Positions 37,401 through 48,345 of a stretch of 64,000 nt of DNA are shown here, piece after piece. Under the pieces are notes generated by a model. It did no database searches, was not told the origin of the DNA, and saw nothing but the letters and a program-made list of their open reading frames with translations. The translations under genes and the position numbers were made by a program. Position 1 is the first letter of the stretch; the number at the start of each line of letters is the position of its first letter. The stretch covers positions 1-64,000 of the forward strand of contig QANT01002182.1 of assembly GCA_003254885.1 (NCBI GenBank), read 5' to 3'. Source of the stretch: Purshia tridentata (taxonomy: Eukaryota > Streptophyta > Magnoliopsida > Rosales > Rosaceae).

Positions 37401-38820
37401 CTATGCCAACCACAACACTGTTTTCTTTGATGTCAACATGCGTGCTCTTGATGGCATTCAGGGTCCTGTGTATGTTGGAACAGGATGCCTCTTTCGTCGG
37501 ACTGCCCTTTATGGCTTTGATCCACCTTCCATGAAAGAACGTAATGGTTGCTGCGGTGGTTTCTTCTCCCGTTCCAAGAAAACTTCTTCAGTTGCATCTG
37601 CCCCTGAAGGTTCCTCTCAAGACAGCCAATCAATTGGAGTGGGAGACATTGATGATGAAGAAATGAATCTTGCTCTTATTCCTAAAACGTTCGGAAACTC
37701 AAGCCTCCTCGTTGACTCAATCCGAGTGGCAGAATTCCAAGGTCGGCCCCTTGCTGATCATCCATCCATGAAAAATGGACGCCCACCGGGTGCTCTCACT
37801 CATCCTCGGGATCTTCTAGATGCGTCAACAGTTGCAGAGGCAATCAGTGTCATCTCTTGTTGGTATGAGGATAAGACTGAATGGGGCCAACGAGTTGGGT
37901 GGATTTATGGATCAGTAACGGAAGATGTGGTCACAGGTTATAGGATGCACAATCGCGGTTGGAGATCTATTTATTGCGTAACAAAGAAGGATGCCTTCCG
38001 TGGGAGTGCCCCAATCAATCTCACTGATAGACTTCACCAGGTTCTCCGGTGGGCCACTGGCTCTGTTGAGATCTTCTTTTCTCGCAACAATGCTCTTATG
38101 GCCAGCTCCAGGATGAAATTTCTGCAAAGGATTGCCTACCTGAATGTTGGAATGTACCCTTTCACTTCCTTTTTCCTCATTGTCTACTGCTTCCTTCCTG
38201 CACTCTCACTCTTTTCGGGTGAGTTCATAGTTCAGTCCCTCAACATAACCTTCCTGGTATACCTTTTGGGCATCACAGTGACCCTCATTCTTCTTGCTGT
38301 GCTTGAGATCAAGTGGTCTGGCATTGCACTAGAAGAGTGGTGGAGGAATGAGCAGTTTTGGTTGATTGGAGGCACAAGTGCCCATCTGGCTGCTGTACTC
38401 CAAGGTCTTCTAAAGGTCATAGCAGGGATTGAGATCTCATTCACTTTGACATCAAAATCTGGAGGTGATGATTTGAATGATGATTTTGTTGATCTTTACA
38501 TCTTCAAATGGACATCTCTGATGGTACCTCCGATTACTATTATGATGACCAACTTGATTGCAATTGCTGTTGCCTTTTGTCGAACAATATATAGTACTTC
38601 ACCAAACTGGAGCAGCTTGCTTGGAGGTACATTCTTCAGCTTCTGGGTCTTGGCTCATCTCTATCCCTTTGCAAAAGGGCTTATGGGAAGACGTGGGAGG
38701 ACACCCACCATTGTATTTGTCTGGTCTGGTCTTGTAGCAATCACCATATCTCTTCTTTGGGTGGCTATTAGTCCCCCATCAGACAGTAATGAAATTGGGG
38801 GCTCCTTCCAGTTTCCTTGA
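34496..38820 (+). CDS. CSLD6: Cellulose synthase-like D protein, first tandem copy
   Basis: CSLD proteins are Golgi/plasma-membrane beta-glycan synthases needed for tip growth and cell-plate formation in characterised members (family knowledge). Exons 34496-35307, 35922-36729 and 37054-38820; 3387 nt, 1128 aa, normal for CSLD. The N-terminus has a RING-like zinc domain (Cys 107, 112, 128, 130, 135, 138, 150, 153). Then come the family signature [14 protein letters not shown], two N-terminal membrane helices after residue 270, and the GT2 core: DDG (395-397), DCD (613-615), TED (829-831) and QVLRW (869-873). Several C-terminal helices and the ending GGSFQFP follow. All catalytic motifs are present. 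The RING excludes the CSLD1/4 branch. Position beside ATS1, the hydrolase and XTH30 suggests the CSLD6 locus, hence the symbol. Confidence 0.93.
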
Positions 38821-40879
38821 TGCGTGTAGTCAACACATCTAAATTCAACTTCAAGCCAGGACCTGTAGGTAAACCGTATAGGGTCTCGAGTCACATGTAA
38901 ATTTTCTAGCAATTCTTTTGACTCATTTGAATATGATGTTCATAGGAAAAATGGGTTATATTATATGCATTGATTCATACTTCATATGATTATTTTTTCT
39001 GATTTAAATACATGGAATACGATTAGAGCTGAGTAATTCCACTTTTATGCCCCCTGTGATATTTATTATTACTTCTGCATAGTTTCTTCTGTGACTGATA
39101 GGAATCATACAATGGACATGATTATGCTGCATCCTGTGGTTTTAAAAAGAAATAGGTTTTTGCATTTATCAAGTGCTTATTTTGGTTTGTTTATGCAATG
39201 AAAATGTATGTTGTTACATATTGGATAAGTTTCTAGTTGTGAACGAATCCATAAATGATACTCTAGTCATTGACTCATTCTATGGTCCGAACTTATTTTG
39301 CTGAGGTTTGATCTCATTTCATTTTTTTTCTATATTTATCGAAGATTAGTAGGATCACTTCGGCAAATGTTGACACTAACTTTTACCTGAAGGTTTAGTT
39401 AATTTTAGGTGTCTATAAATTTTAATTTGTCATAAATTTAGAATGTAGCTTATTGATTTTTCAATTAAAATTAAGCCTGGATCCCCAAACACCGATTTCA
39501 TGTCACATTATAACATATATAGCATGCTCATTATTTACAAATGATGTTATTATAAAAAACTTATCCAACTCATTTTCAATAAAATAAAATTACTCTAAAT
39601 CATATTTGTCCCATCCATTAACGTGACAAGTTTTAAAAGTAGCCAAAATATTATGTTAAATTGTCTCATAGGTTAGTAAAGAACAATTTTGCAAAGCAAA
39701 TAACTAAGCTCGCTTGAGTAAGGTAGTAATTATGATCGGAACTTGCTAAGCAAGTAAGTATGGTCGTAACTTGCTAAGCAAGTAAGTATGGTCATAACTT
39801 GCCCAACATCCAGCCATAGCAATGAGAAGATGGCTAGTGAAGGCATTTATGGCCAAAATGAGGAGTGTGAGATATATGCACATGTACAGGAGAATTGTAG
39901 GCATTCATTAAGAAGTAAATTTTTCAAAAGTGGGAAGTTTGGGTCTATGGGAGTCATGCCAGTTGAAAAAGAACTTTCTGTTCTTTCCTCTGTTTGAGAA
40001 CATTTTGGCAAGCAAGATATGCATATTCAAGTCATTTTCAACTTCTTCCTCCTTTCAAACCTCTTATCTCCTTAAGACTTCAGACTTGTATATTCAGATT
40101 TGAACTCCTAATTAAATTAACTTCATACCTGAGATCTACATCTCTTGTAATAATTTGATAAAATTGCAGAAAATCAACAAACTGGATCAACTTTAACGAG
40201 AGAAACTATCAGAGTGGCCCTATTAGGTATTTTATAAATAATTTTATTTGTAAGATTTTACAATAGAGACTTTCTGTATACATGTTTGTATTGATAAGAG
40301 TTGCATTAGTATCATTATATTGACCAGCATATGAAGATATGCATACAATAAAGTACACCATTTCCCTTACATATCCTTGATACTTCTCTCTTCCACTAAG
40401 TTCCAGTTTTGCAGCAATATATCAGAAACCACAAAAGTTAAACCATTATAACCTGATGCCACACACATACAAGTACTACACTTTGCTCAGAATAAATAAA
40501 TCAATTGGCATATAAATAGTACCATATTGATTATGAATATAGATGAACTGATCCGAAGATCACATGACCCTAAACTCATGCTTTATATCCTCTAGTAAAA
40601 ATAATTAATCAAGCAATGGGTGAAAAGATTGATAAGCCCAATATTATATTGAAATCGACCCATACATGATATAAATAATTGATAACAAAGAGGATTAATG
40701 AAGCAACATATACATGAATATAAACGCCATATATTACTAGGCATAAAAAATATTAGATGAAATTATCTACATAGATTGGAAAGCTTAGAAAAGCTTAAAC
40801 GTGTAGAAATCGATAAATCAATGTGAATAAAACGTGGAAGAGCCAGTCTTCTAAAAGAGAAAGAAATACTAACAGGAGA
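38821..40879. other. Spacer between the two CSLD genes
   Basis: 3' flank of the first CSLD, then AT-rich DNA. At about 39734-39790 a 28-bp unit (AACTTGCTAAGCAAGTAAGT plus ATGGTCGT/AT) is repeated twice with a third partial copy. A short open frame at 39830-39997 has no recognisable wording. Part of 40.3-40.9 kb probably belongs to the retroelement remnant that follows. Confidence 0.55.
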
Positions 40880-41243
40880 GCATTTGTGCTGATAACGTGT
40901 TGTAAAATTAAAGAAAATAACAAGAAAGCATAAGAGAGAATTAGGAAGAAATCAGAGTGTGTTCTATTTTTCTTATTAAGCTACTTATTTATAGACTTAT
41001 AAATGATAGAGACAATATTCTAAAGCCCATAAATTATAGGTTACAAATCACTAAATGCGATCATTAAAAAATAGGTTACAAACCATTTAAGTTTGTAACT
41101 TATAAACATTATGGTGGTGGTCATTCACATTAAATCATATATTTATAACAAAACTAAATTAATTGGGATATTTTATTGATTTAAATAGTATTTCTTATAC
41201 ATTTTAATTGGGTGAAGTAAATAATATATTACACCATATAACA
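40880..41243 (-). mobile_element. LTR remnant with primer-binding region, minus strand
   Basis: On the minus strand, an LTR-like unit begins TGTTATATGGTG (at 41243) and ends AATTTTACAACA (at 40898), followed by CGTTATCAGCACAAATG, the ACACGTTATCAGCAC phrase seen after plant LTRs. The length is about 346 bp. No coding part is recognised. It is a broken remnant that sits directly upstream of the second CSLD promoter. Confidence 0.5.
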
Positions 41244-41303
41244 GAGAATCAACGCCCCCAATAAAAACACTGAAGTAACTCCATTACCTATTAGTTAATA
41301 AAT

Positions 41304-41429
41304 GGTTCCTTATCCTTTTCAAGAAGCCGGATCCGAAAAGTCCACTTCCAACGGCCTCGTCGTGTAGGTTCCTTATCCTTTTCAAGAAGCCGAATCCGAA
41401 AAGTCCACTTCCAACGGCCTCGTCGTGTA
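41304..41429 (+). repeat. 63-bp perfect-length doublet in the promoter of the second CSLD
   Basis: Copies at 41304-41366 and 41367-41429 start GGTTCCTTATCCTTTTCAAG and end CGGCCTCGTCGTGTA. Only one base differs (CCGGATCC versus CCGAATCC). It lies some 75-200 bp upstream of the likely TATA (TTTTATAAG at about 41503) and about 0.65 kb before the start codon. Confidence 0.92.
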
Positions 41430-42064
41430 ACGGTCAAATAATTCAAAAATAAAAGCTCTTCTCAACGGTCACAAACATAATGACAAAAATCGAAACAAAA
41501 TCTTTTATAAGCTACCAAAAGAGCCGAGAAAAATCTACCAGACAAACCCTACAGTAAAGAAGACGATTTGAAATTGGATTTGAAAACAGCACACAATCTT
41601 GAAGCAAACTCAAAAGACAACATACCCATTTCTTTGTTTCTCAGGGTTTCGAAGCATCCATACTTAAACAAGCTGGTGCTTTGATTCTTCAGGTGAAGTT
41701 GTGTTCATCACTTACTCATTTTGTCTCTTTTTTTATATAATTATTTTGGAGACCAATTATTGACCATGTGAGTCTTTCAGAGAGAGTAACAGAGTCGGAG
41801 AGTCTTGCTAGGCCAGTTTGTTAATCAAAACAATTGTGTATTTTTCAAATGTTCTAAATGTTCTATTTCAATCTCAGCTTTCTGAGCCAAATATAAGACT
41901 ACAGAGAAAGAAGAGGGATAGCTTTTGTCTTTGTATTACATGGAGTCTTATTTAGTAATTCCAAAATAAGCTCAATTTCTGATAGAGCATGTGGGTCTTT
42001 TGGTTTTTGCTATGAAATTCAGGTTCTGGTGCTAGAAACAGGATTCTGTACTGCTAAAGGCTTT

Positions 42065-45000
42065 ATGGCCTCCGAGTCCCCAACCAGTTTCTCAAGTGGG
42101 TCCCCAAGGGTTCACCATGTTACCCAAACTAGCAATGACCTTGACAGTGAGAGTGGGGGTGTTGAATTTGCTACCTACACAGTCCAGGTACCCGCCACTC
42201 CGGACAACCAGCCCATGGGAATGTCCATGGAGTGGTCTACCTCACAGAGAGTGGAGGACCAATATGCTTCCAGTTCTTTATTTACCGGCGGCTACAATTG
42301 CATTACGCGAGCCCAATTGAAGGAAAAGGTGATTGAGTCCGAAACTAGCCATCCCCAGATGACCGGTGCAAAAGGGTCGTATTGTGCTGTGCCCGGTTGT
42401 GATGCTAAGGTGGTGACTGATGAGAGGGGATTAGATATAGTCCCTTGTGAATGCGATTACAAGATTTGTATGGACTGTTATAGGGATATTATTCGGACTG
42501 GTGAGCATATTTGTCCTGGCTGCAAAGAACCTTATAAGGAGCTGGATTTGACTGAGTATGCTGTGAATGATCGACAGCAGCTGCCGCCTCCATTTACACG
42601 CAGGATGTCAAAGAGTGATAGGAGGCTGTCGTTGATGAAATCAACAGCAGTGATGGGACGTCAGAGTAGTGAATTTGATCATAACAAATGGTTGTTTGAG
42701 ACAAAGGGGAGTTATGGATATGGAAATGCTATATGGCCAAAGGTTGCTGTGGATGGAAGTCAAGATGGGATTGGTGGTGATCCTAAAGTGTTTATTGATA
42801 AGCAATGGAGGCCACTTACGCGCAAACTGAATATCTCTGCTGCAATTCTCAGTCCTTATCGGTAAACTGCTTTCCACATTTAACTGCCCCTATCTTTAGA
42901 TTTTTTTTCTATTCTTTCTGTTGATAGTTTCATAGTGTGACTTATTTTAGCAGGACTGAATTCAAATAGTATGTACACAATAATGAAAAATGATTTTAGA
43001 TAAGTGCTTTGAGTATTTTATCGGAAAGTGCCATATCAAGAAGGTACTTTGTGTGCTTGGCTTTTGCGCTTGTCATAGACTCATGATACCTCAGTGTTTT
43101 TCTCTTCTACCTTACTGTTGAACTTATGAATTATGTGTATTTTGGATAGAATAAGATTTGTAATCTTTTAGTAGTTTAGCTCTTGAATTCATAACTACTT
43201 ATGTTATATACTTGTCCACTATTGACCAAACATATTACCTAGTTTGAGCATCTTTGATGAACTTTTTTGAGCTTTCTCGTTCATTGTTAATTGTTGTGCT
43301 TCAGAAGTCATTCTATATAAGCTAGCTGGAGCTGTTTTATATTTCTGCCCTTAATTAACTATGAAAAGTAATTGTAAGCTAACATTCCTTTTTTCCTTTT
43401 ATGGGGTATATTTTCAGGCTCCTAATATTTATTAGAATGGCGGTCCTTGGATTATTTTTGCAATGGAGAATCAGAAACCCCAATGAAGATGCGGTCTGGT
43501 TGTGGGCTATGTCTGTGGTTTGTGAAATCTGGTTTGCCTTCTCTTGGCTACTTGATCAGCTTCCAAAGCTCTGTCCTATCAATCGCACTACTAATCTTGA
43601 TGTTCTGAAGGAGAAGTTTGAAACATCGAATACCAGCAATCCTACTGGAAAATCTGATCTTCCAGGCATAGACATTTTTGTGTCTACAGCAGACCCAGAG
43701 AAAGAACCACCTCTTGTAACCGCGAACACCATTCTATCGATTCTTGCAGCTGACTATCCTGTTGAGAAGCTTTCATGTTATGTTTCAGATGACGGAGGTG
43801 CACTTTTGACCTTTGAGGCCATGGCAGAAGCTGCTAGTTTTGCCAACTTGTGGGTTCCATTTTGCCGGAAGCATGATATTGAGCCAAGGAACCCAGAATC
43901 CTACTTCAGTCTAAAGAGAGATCCTTATAAGAATAAGGTACGCCCTGATTTTGTCAGGGATCGCAGACGCCTAAAGCGTGAGTATGATGAATTCAAGGTT
44001 AGGATTAATGGCCTTCCTGATTCAATCCGGAGACGTTCTGAGGCCTATAATGCAAGGGATGAGATGAAGGCTATGAAACTTGGGAGAGAGATTGGAAACG
44101 ATGAAGGAGTCGAAAAAATAAAGATCCCAAAGGCTACTTGGATGGCTGATGGAACCCACTGGCCTGGTACTTGGACAGTTACTGCGCCTGAGCATTCTAG
44201 GGGTGATCATGCTAGTATCATGCAGGTAAGAGTTCTAGTGTAGTTTCATAGAATTTCATGAACTTCTCTTTTATGCATACACATTGAAATAAGAGATTAG
44301 TGTGCTGGTTAACAAGTTGTTTTGTATCATATATATGAAATGTAGGTGATGTTGAAACCTCTTCGTGATGGCTTGATTAGTCCAAATAGAGATTATGGTC
44401 TATTGTAGTTGAATCTGTATCTTTTATCTGCTGGTTGTAACAAGTTGATCATCTGTATAATATGCAGGTGATGTTGAAACCTCCTAGTGATGAGCCACTT
44501 AAAGGAGTAGCAGTGGATGCAAATTCCATGGATCTGAGTGAGGTTGATATTCGTCTGCCCATGCTGGTTTATGTATCTCGTGAGAAGCGGCCTGGCTATG
44601 ATCACAATAAGAAAGCCGGTGCCATGAATGCCCTGGTTCGTGCTTCGGCCATCATGTCTAATGGGCCCTTCATACTAAACCTTGACTGTGACCATTACAT
44701 CTACAACTCCCAAGCATTGAGAGAAGGCATGTGCTTCATGATGGACCGTGGTGGTGACCGCATTTGTTATGTCCAGTTTCCTCAGAGGTTTGAAGGAATT
44801 GACCCTTCTGATCGCTATGCCAACCACAACACTGTCTTCTTTGATGTCAACATGCGTGCCCTTGATGGCATTCAAGGTCCAGTGTATGTAGGAACAGGAT
44901 GCCTCTTTCGTCGCACTGCGCTTTATGGATTTGATCCACCTCGTGTGAAAGAACGTAGTGGTTGTTGCTGTACGGGTCGCAATAAGAAGTCTTCTTCGGT

Positions 45001-46231
45001 TTCTTCTGCCTCCGAAGTTGCCTCTCTGGACATCCAATCAATTCAAATGGGAGGAGACTTTGATGATGAAGAAATGAATGTTGCTCTTATTCCTAAAAAG
45101 TTTGGAAACTCAAGCCTCCTTTTTGACTCAATCCGAGTGGCAGAATTCCAAGGTCGTCCTCTTGCTGATCATCCATCCATGAAGAATGGACGCCCGCCAG
45201 GTGCTCTCACGCTTCCCCGGGAGCTTCTTGATGCTGCAACAGTTGCAGAGGCAATAAGTGTCATCTCATGTTGGTACGAGGATAAGACTGAATGGGGACA
45301 ACGCATAGGGTGGATATATGGATCAGTAACTGAAGATGTGGTGACAGGTTATAGAATGCACAACCGCGGATGGAGATCTGTTTATTGTGTAACAAAGAGG
45401 GATGCCTTTCGAGGGACTGCCCCAATCAATCTCACTGATAGGCTTCACCAGGTTCTCCGGTGGGCTACTGGCTCTGTTGAGATATTTTTTTCGCGCAACA
45501 ATGCTCTTCTGGCCAGCTCTAGGATGAAAATTCTGCAAAGGATTGCTTACCTGAATGTTGGAATGTACCCTTTCACTTCCTTTTTCCTCATTGTTTATTG
45601 CTTCCTTCCTGCACTCTCACTCTTTTCAGGCCAGTTCATAGTTCAGTCCCTCAACATAACCTTCTTGGTATACCTTTTGGGCATCACATTGACCCTTATT
45701 CTTCTTGCTGTGCTTGAGATCAAGTGGTCTGGCATTGCACTAGAGGAGTGGTGGAGGAATGAGCAGTTCTGGTTGATTGGAGGCACAAGTGCCCATCTAG
45801 CTGCTGTGCTCCAAGGTCTTCTAAAGGTCATAGCAGGGATTGAGATTTCATTCACTTTGACATCAAAATCTGGAGGTGAGGATGTGGATGATGAGTTTAT
45901 TGATCTCTATATCTTCAAATGGACATCGCTGATGATACCACCAATTACAATCATGATGACAAACTTGATTGGAATCGCGGTAGCTGTTTGTCGAACAATT
46001 TATAGTGTGATACCACAGTGGAGTAAGCTTCTTGGAGGTGTATTCTTCAGCTTCTGGGTTTTGGCTCATCTGTATCCCTTTGCAAAAGGGCTCATGGGAA
46101 GAAGAGGAAGGACACCCACCATTGTGTTTGTGTGGTCTGGTCTCATTGCAATCACCATTTCTCTACTTTGGGTGGCTATTAGCCCCCCACCAGGCAATAA
46201 TCAAATTGGAGGGTCATTCCAGTTCCCATGA
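42065..46231 (+). CDS. CSLD6: Cellulose synthase-like D protein, second tandem copy
   Basis: A paralogue of the gene at 34.5 kb with the same architecture and probably the same type of activity. Exons 42065-42861, 43418-44225 and 44468-46231; 3369 nt, 1122 aa. I take the ATG at 42065 ([16 protein letters not shown]) because it matches the neighbour's MASDSQF start; the frame is open further upstream only through a GTG and lies next to the leader-intron acceptor (42022). The RING-like cysteines fall at the same residues (first at 107). DDG, DCD, TED and QVLRW are all intact, and it ends GGSFQFP. The most variable parts against its twin are the linker after residue 160 and the cysteine-rich insert near residue 700 ([12 protein letters not shown] here). 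A leader intron at 41693-42022 matches that of the first gene. Intron 2 carries a duplicated decoy acceptor. Confidence 0.93.
44341..44467 (+). repeat. Duplicated intron 3' end plus first bases of CSLD exon 3
   Basis: TGTAG|GTGATGTTGAAACCTC at 44341-44362 repeats the true junction TGCAG|GTGATGTTGAAACCTC at 44463-44484, about 122 bp apart. Upstream flanks also match (CTGGTTAACAAGTTG versus CTGGTTGTAACAAGTTG). If the first acceptor were used, the frame would read [20 protein letters not shown] and stop at 44406-44408. Confidence 0.9.
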
Positions 46232-47438
46232 TACATTTAGTCTAAGTAGTACTAGTTTCTTATGTTCATCTAAATTGATCTTCTTTAATGTAAAGCTTTC
46301 TAGCCTTTTTTTTTTGTTTGTTACTCATTTGAATTTGATGTTCAAATTGGGGGTTGTCATCGACAGTGTAAAAAAAAAAAAAAAAAACATCTTTTGATTG
46401 CCTCTGTGTGTGGTACAAAATTCAAACTTATGTTTGAGGGGTGCATGTAAACTTCAGACTTCTCTCATGTATTGTTGGTGCTGTTTGTTTGGGTCAGATA
46501 TCATGGTGCTGTAATCTGGTGCATTTTCTTGACCCTAAAATAACTTTTAAAACTTCCAAATTAAATTTGACAATTTAATAAATATAATAACTAATCTACA
46601 AGTATGAAGACACAAAGCATATGTTCAAATGTAGCGGCTCAGATATGGATTGTTCGAAAAGATTAAATGACTTGGTCTTGCTTCCACTTTTAATTAAGCA
46701 TTTGATATTCAAAATAACTTCAACTTCAATTAATGTTCCAATCCAAGTTTCATATTTGAGGCAGTCAAACCCTCAAAGCCACATTGGAAGTGAGATAAGC
46801 TCAAAAGCTGACTTTGGGTTTTGTGTAGCCAATAAACGAAAGCCAACCCAATTGACATTTCGTTGGTGTTTATAGCGACATTCAGAATTCAAGTACTTAA
46901 TAATCTGTGAGTTAAGTCCAATATATAGATGTGACAACAGGAGTAGATAAATGTTTATTTAATGACATAACTTAGCTATTAATTTGATTAATGCAAACAC
47001 ACCTAGTGATTGGAGGTGACATTCGTAGTGTAGTGCTTTCGGTGTGGGATCAGTACCAACCTAGCTACTACCCACAAGCTTACAAGAACTAAAAAACAAT
47101 AGATAATTTCATATAGGTAAGGCAAAGCAATTAAAATTGATATGCAAAGAAACAAAATTATTTTATTAATTTCCAAACTAAAATTGATATGTGAGACTAA
47201 TTTTATCGAAGATTACTAATAGTAAGACACCGCTGTTGTTGTATTAAACTCTTTAAGCTAGCAATACTCGAGGTGTGAATTAGGAAACAATAGAAATGGA
47301 TATATATATATATATATAGTCATATTAATTGCTAGGGTACGTTAACTTATACCCTAGGTAAAACTAATTTCGCAATACAGCTAGGTCACGTAAAATAATT
47401 TGAATTCTCTATTATTCTTATTTTTGCATATAAATTAA
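46232..47438. other. 3' flank of the second CSLD and AT-rich spacer
   Basis: The 3'UTR probably runs to about 46500 and includes an A run at 46370-46387. No gene or transposon ends are seen in the rest. An (AT)n microsatellite lies at about 47300-47317. Confidence 0.55.
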
Positions 47439-47439
47439 G

Positions 47440-48345
47440 GGAAATTTTATGTATACCCAACAATCTTTTTTTCTTACCCAATACTATTTTTTGTCCTATA
47501 GTAAAATGACTATAAAGGACATTTCTTTTATAAAAAAAAAAAGTTCAAGCTTTATTCTATACCTAATATTTTATTTATTCCTCTCTCTTCTTCCTTCTAT
47601 GTCTTTTTCCTTCCTCTCTTTCAGGCAAGTGGTGGGTCTGGAAGATTGACGCTTCTAGAGTCCTACACTCCTTATCAATTCGTTTCCATAAAGACCAAGT
47701 TGAAGGATTGAAGCTTTTATAGTCCATTGATGTAGAGGCCGGCAAGCTAGGTTGCTGATCGGCCTCCCTTCAAACTTGAGAGAGAAAAGGGCAAGAGAAG
47801 GAGGGAAGAGAAAGAAAGGCAGGGCTGAAATCGCCATGAACAGTATTGAGTTCGTGCATTGTTCAGTAGGAGCCCTTCGAATATAATGTTCGAAAGGGGG
47901 TAGTAGCTAGCCCACTAAATAAGTCATCAACATTTGGTTGTCACCCATTAAATAATGTCATTGTGCTCGGTGGCCGACGACAAAACACTGCGTGAATCCA
48001 TATTCATTCATGATATTTAGAGACACGAAAAAATATAGCAAATGTGAAATTTTTTGCACACAAACGCATTTGAAGGCTCCCAAAGAGGGAGGTTGATAGG
48101 GAATATGGCAATGGCTACTGGTCTTAGCGACGGGTGTTAGCTGACTCTGTGAACACGGGATGAGGAACAAAGGTTGGGTATGGAGAGAAATTGAGAGTTA
48201 TGATTTGGGTATTTTTTATAATAAGGGTAGTGTGATAATTAGGGTTGGGTAAAATGAAAAAAATTTAAATTCAAAAAAGTAAGTGTTGGATAAATTAAAG
48301 AATTGAATAAGAAAAGAAGAATGTTAGATATAAATAAAAGTTTCC
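47440..48345. mobile_element. Non-autonomous Mutator-like DNA element, about 906 bp
   Basis: Imperfect terminal inverted repeats of about 40 bp. The left end GGGAAATTTTATGTATACCC is followed by AACAATCTTTTTTTCTTAC. The right end inverted reads GGAAACTTTTATTTATATCT followed by AACATTCTTCTTTTCTTATT. Flanking 9-mers ATAAATTAA and ATAAACTCA are alike at 7 of 9 positions, fitting the 9-bp target duplication of Mutator elements. The interior has CT-rich and unique, more GC-rich segments with no transposase wording. Confidence 0.65.

Noticed and set aside
39788-39997. 69-codon frame between the CSLD genes
   Set aside because: No recognisable wording, and its start lies in a short tandem repeat.
42029-42064. 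Upstream in-frame extension of the second CSLD
   Set aside because: The extension begins with GTG, lies within seven bases of the leader-intron acceptor, and has no counterpart in the twin gene; the ATG at 42065 matches the conserved MAS start.
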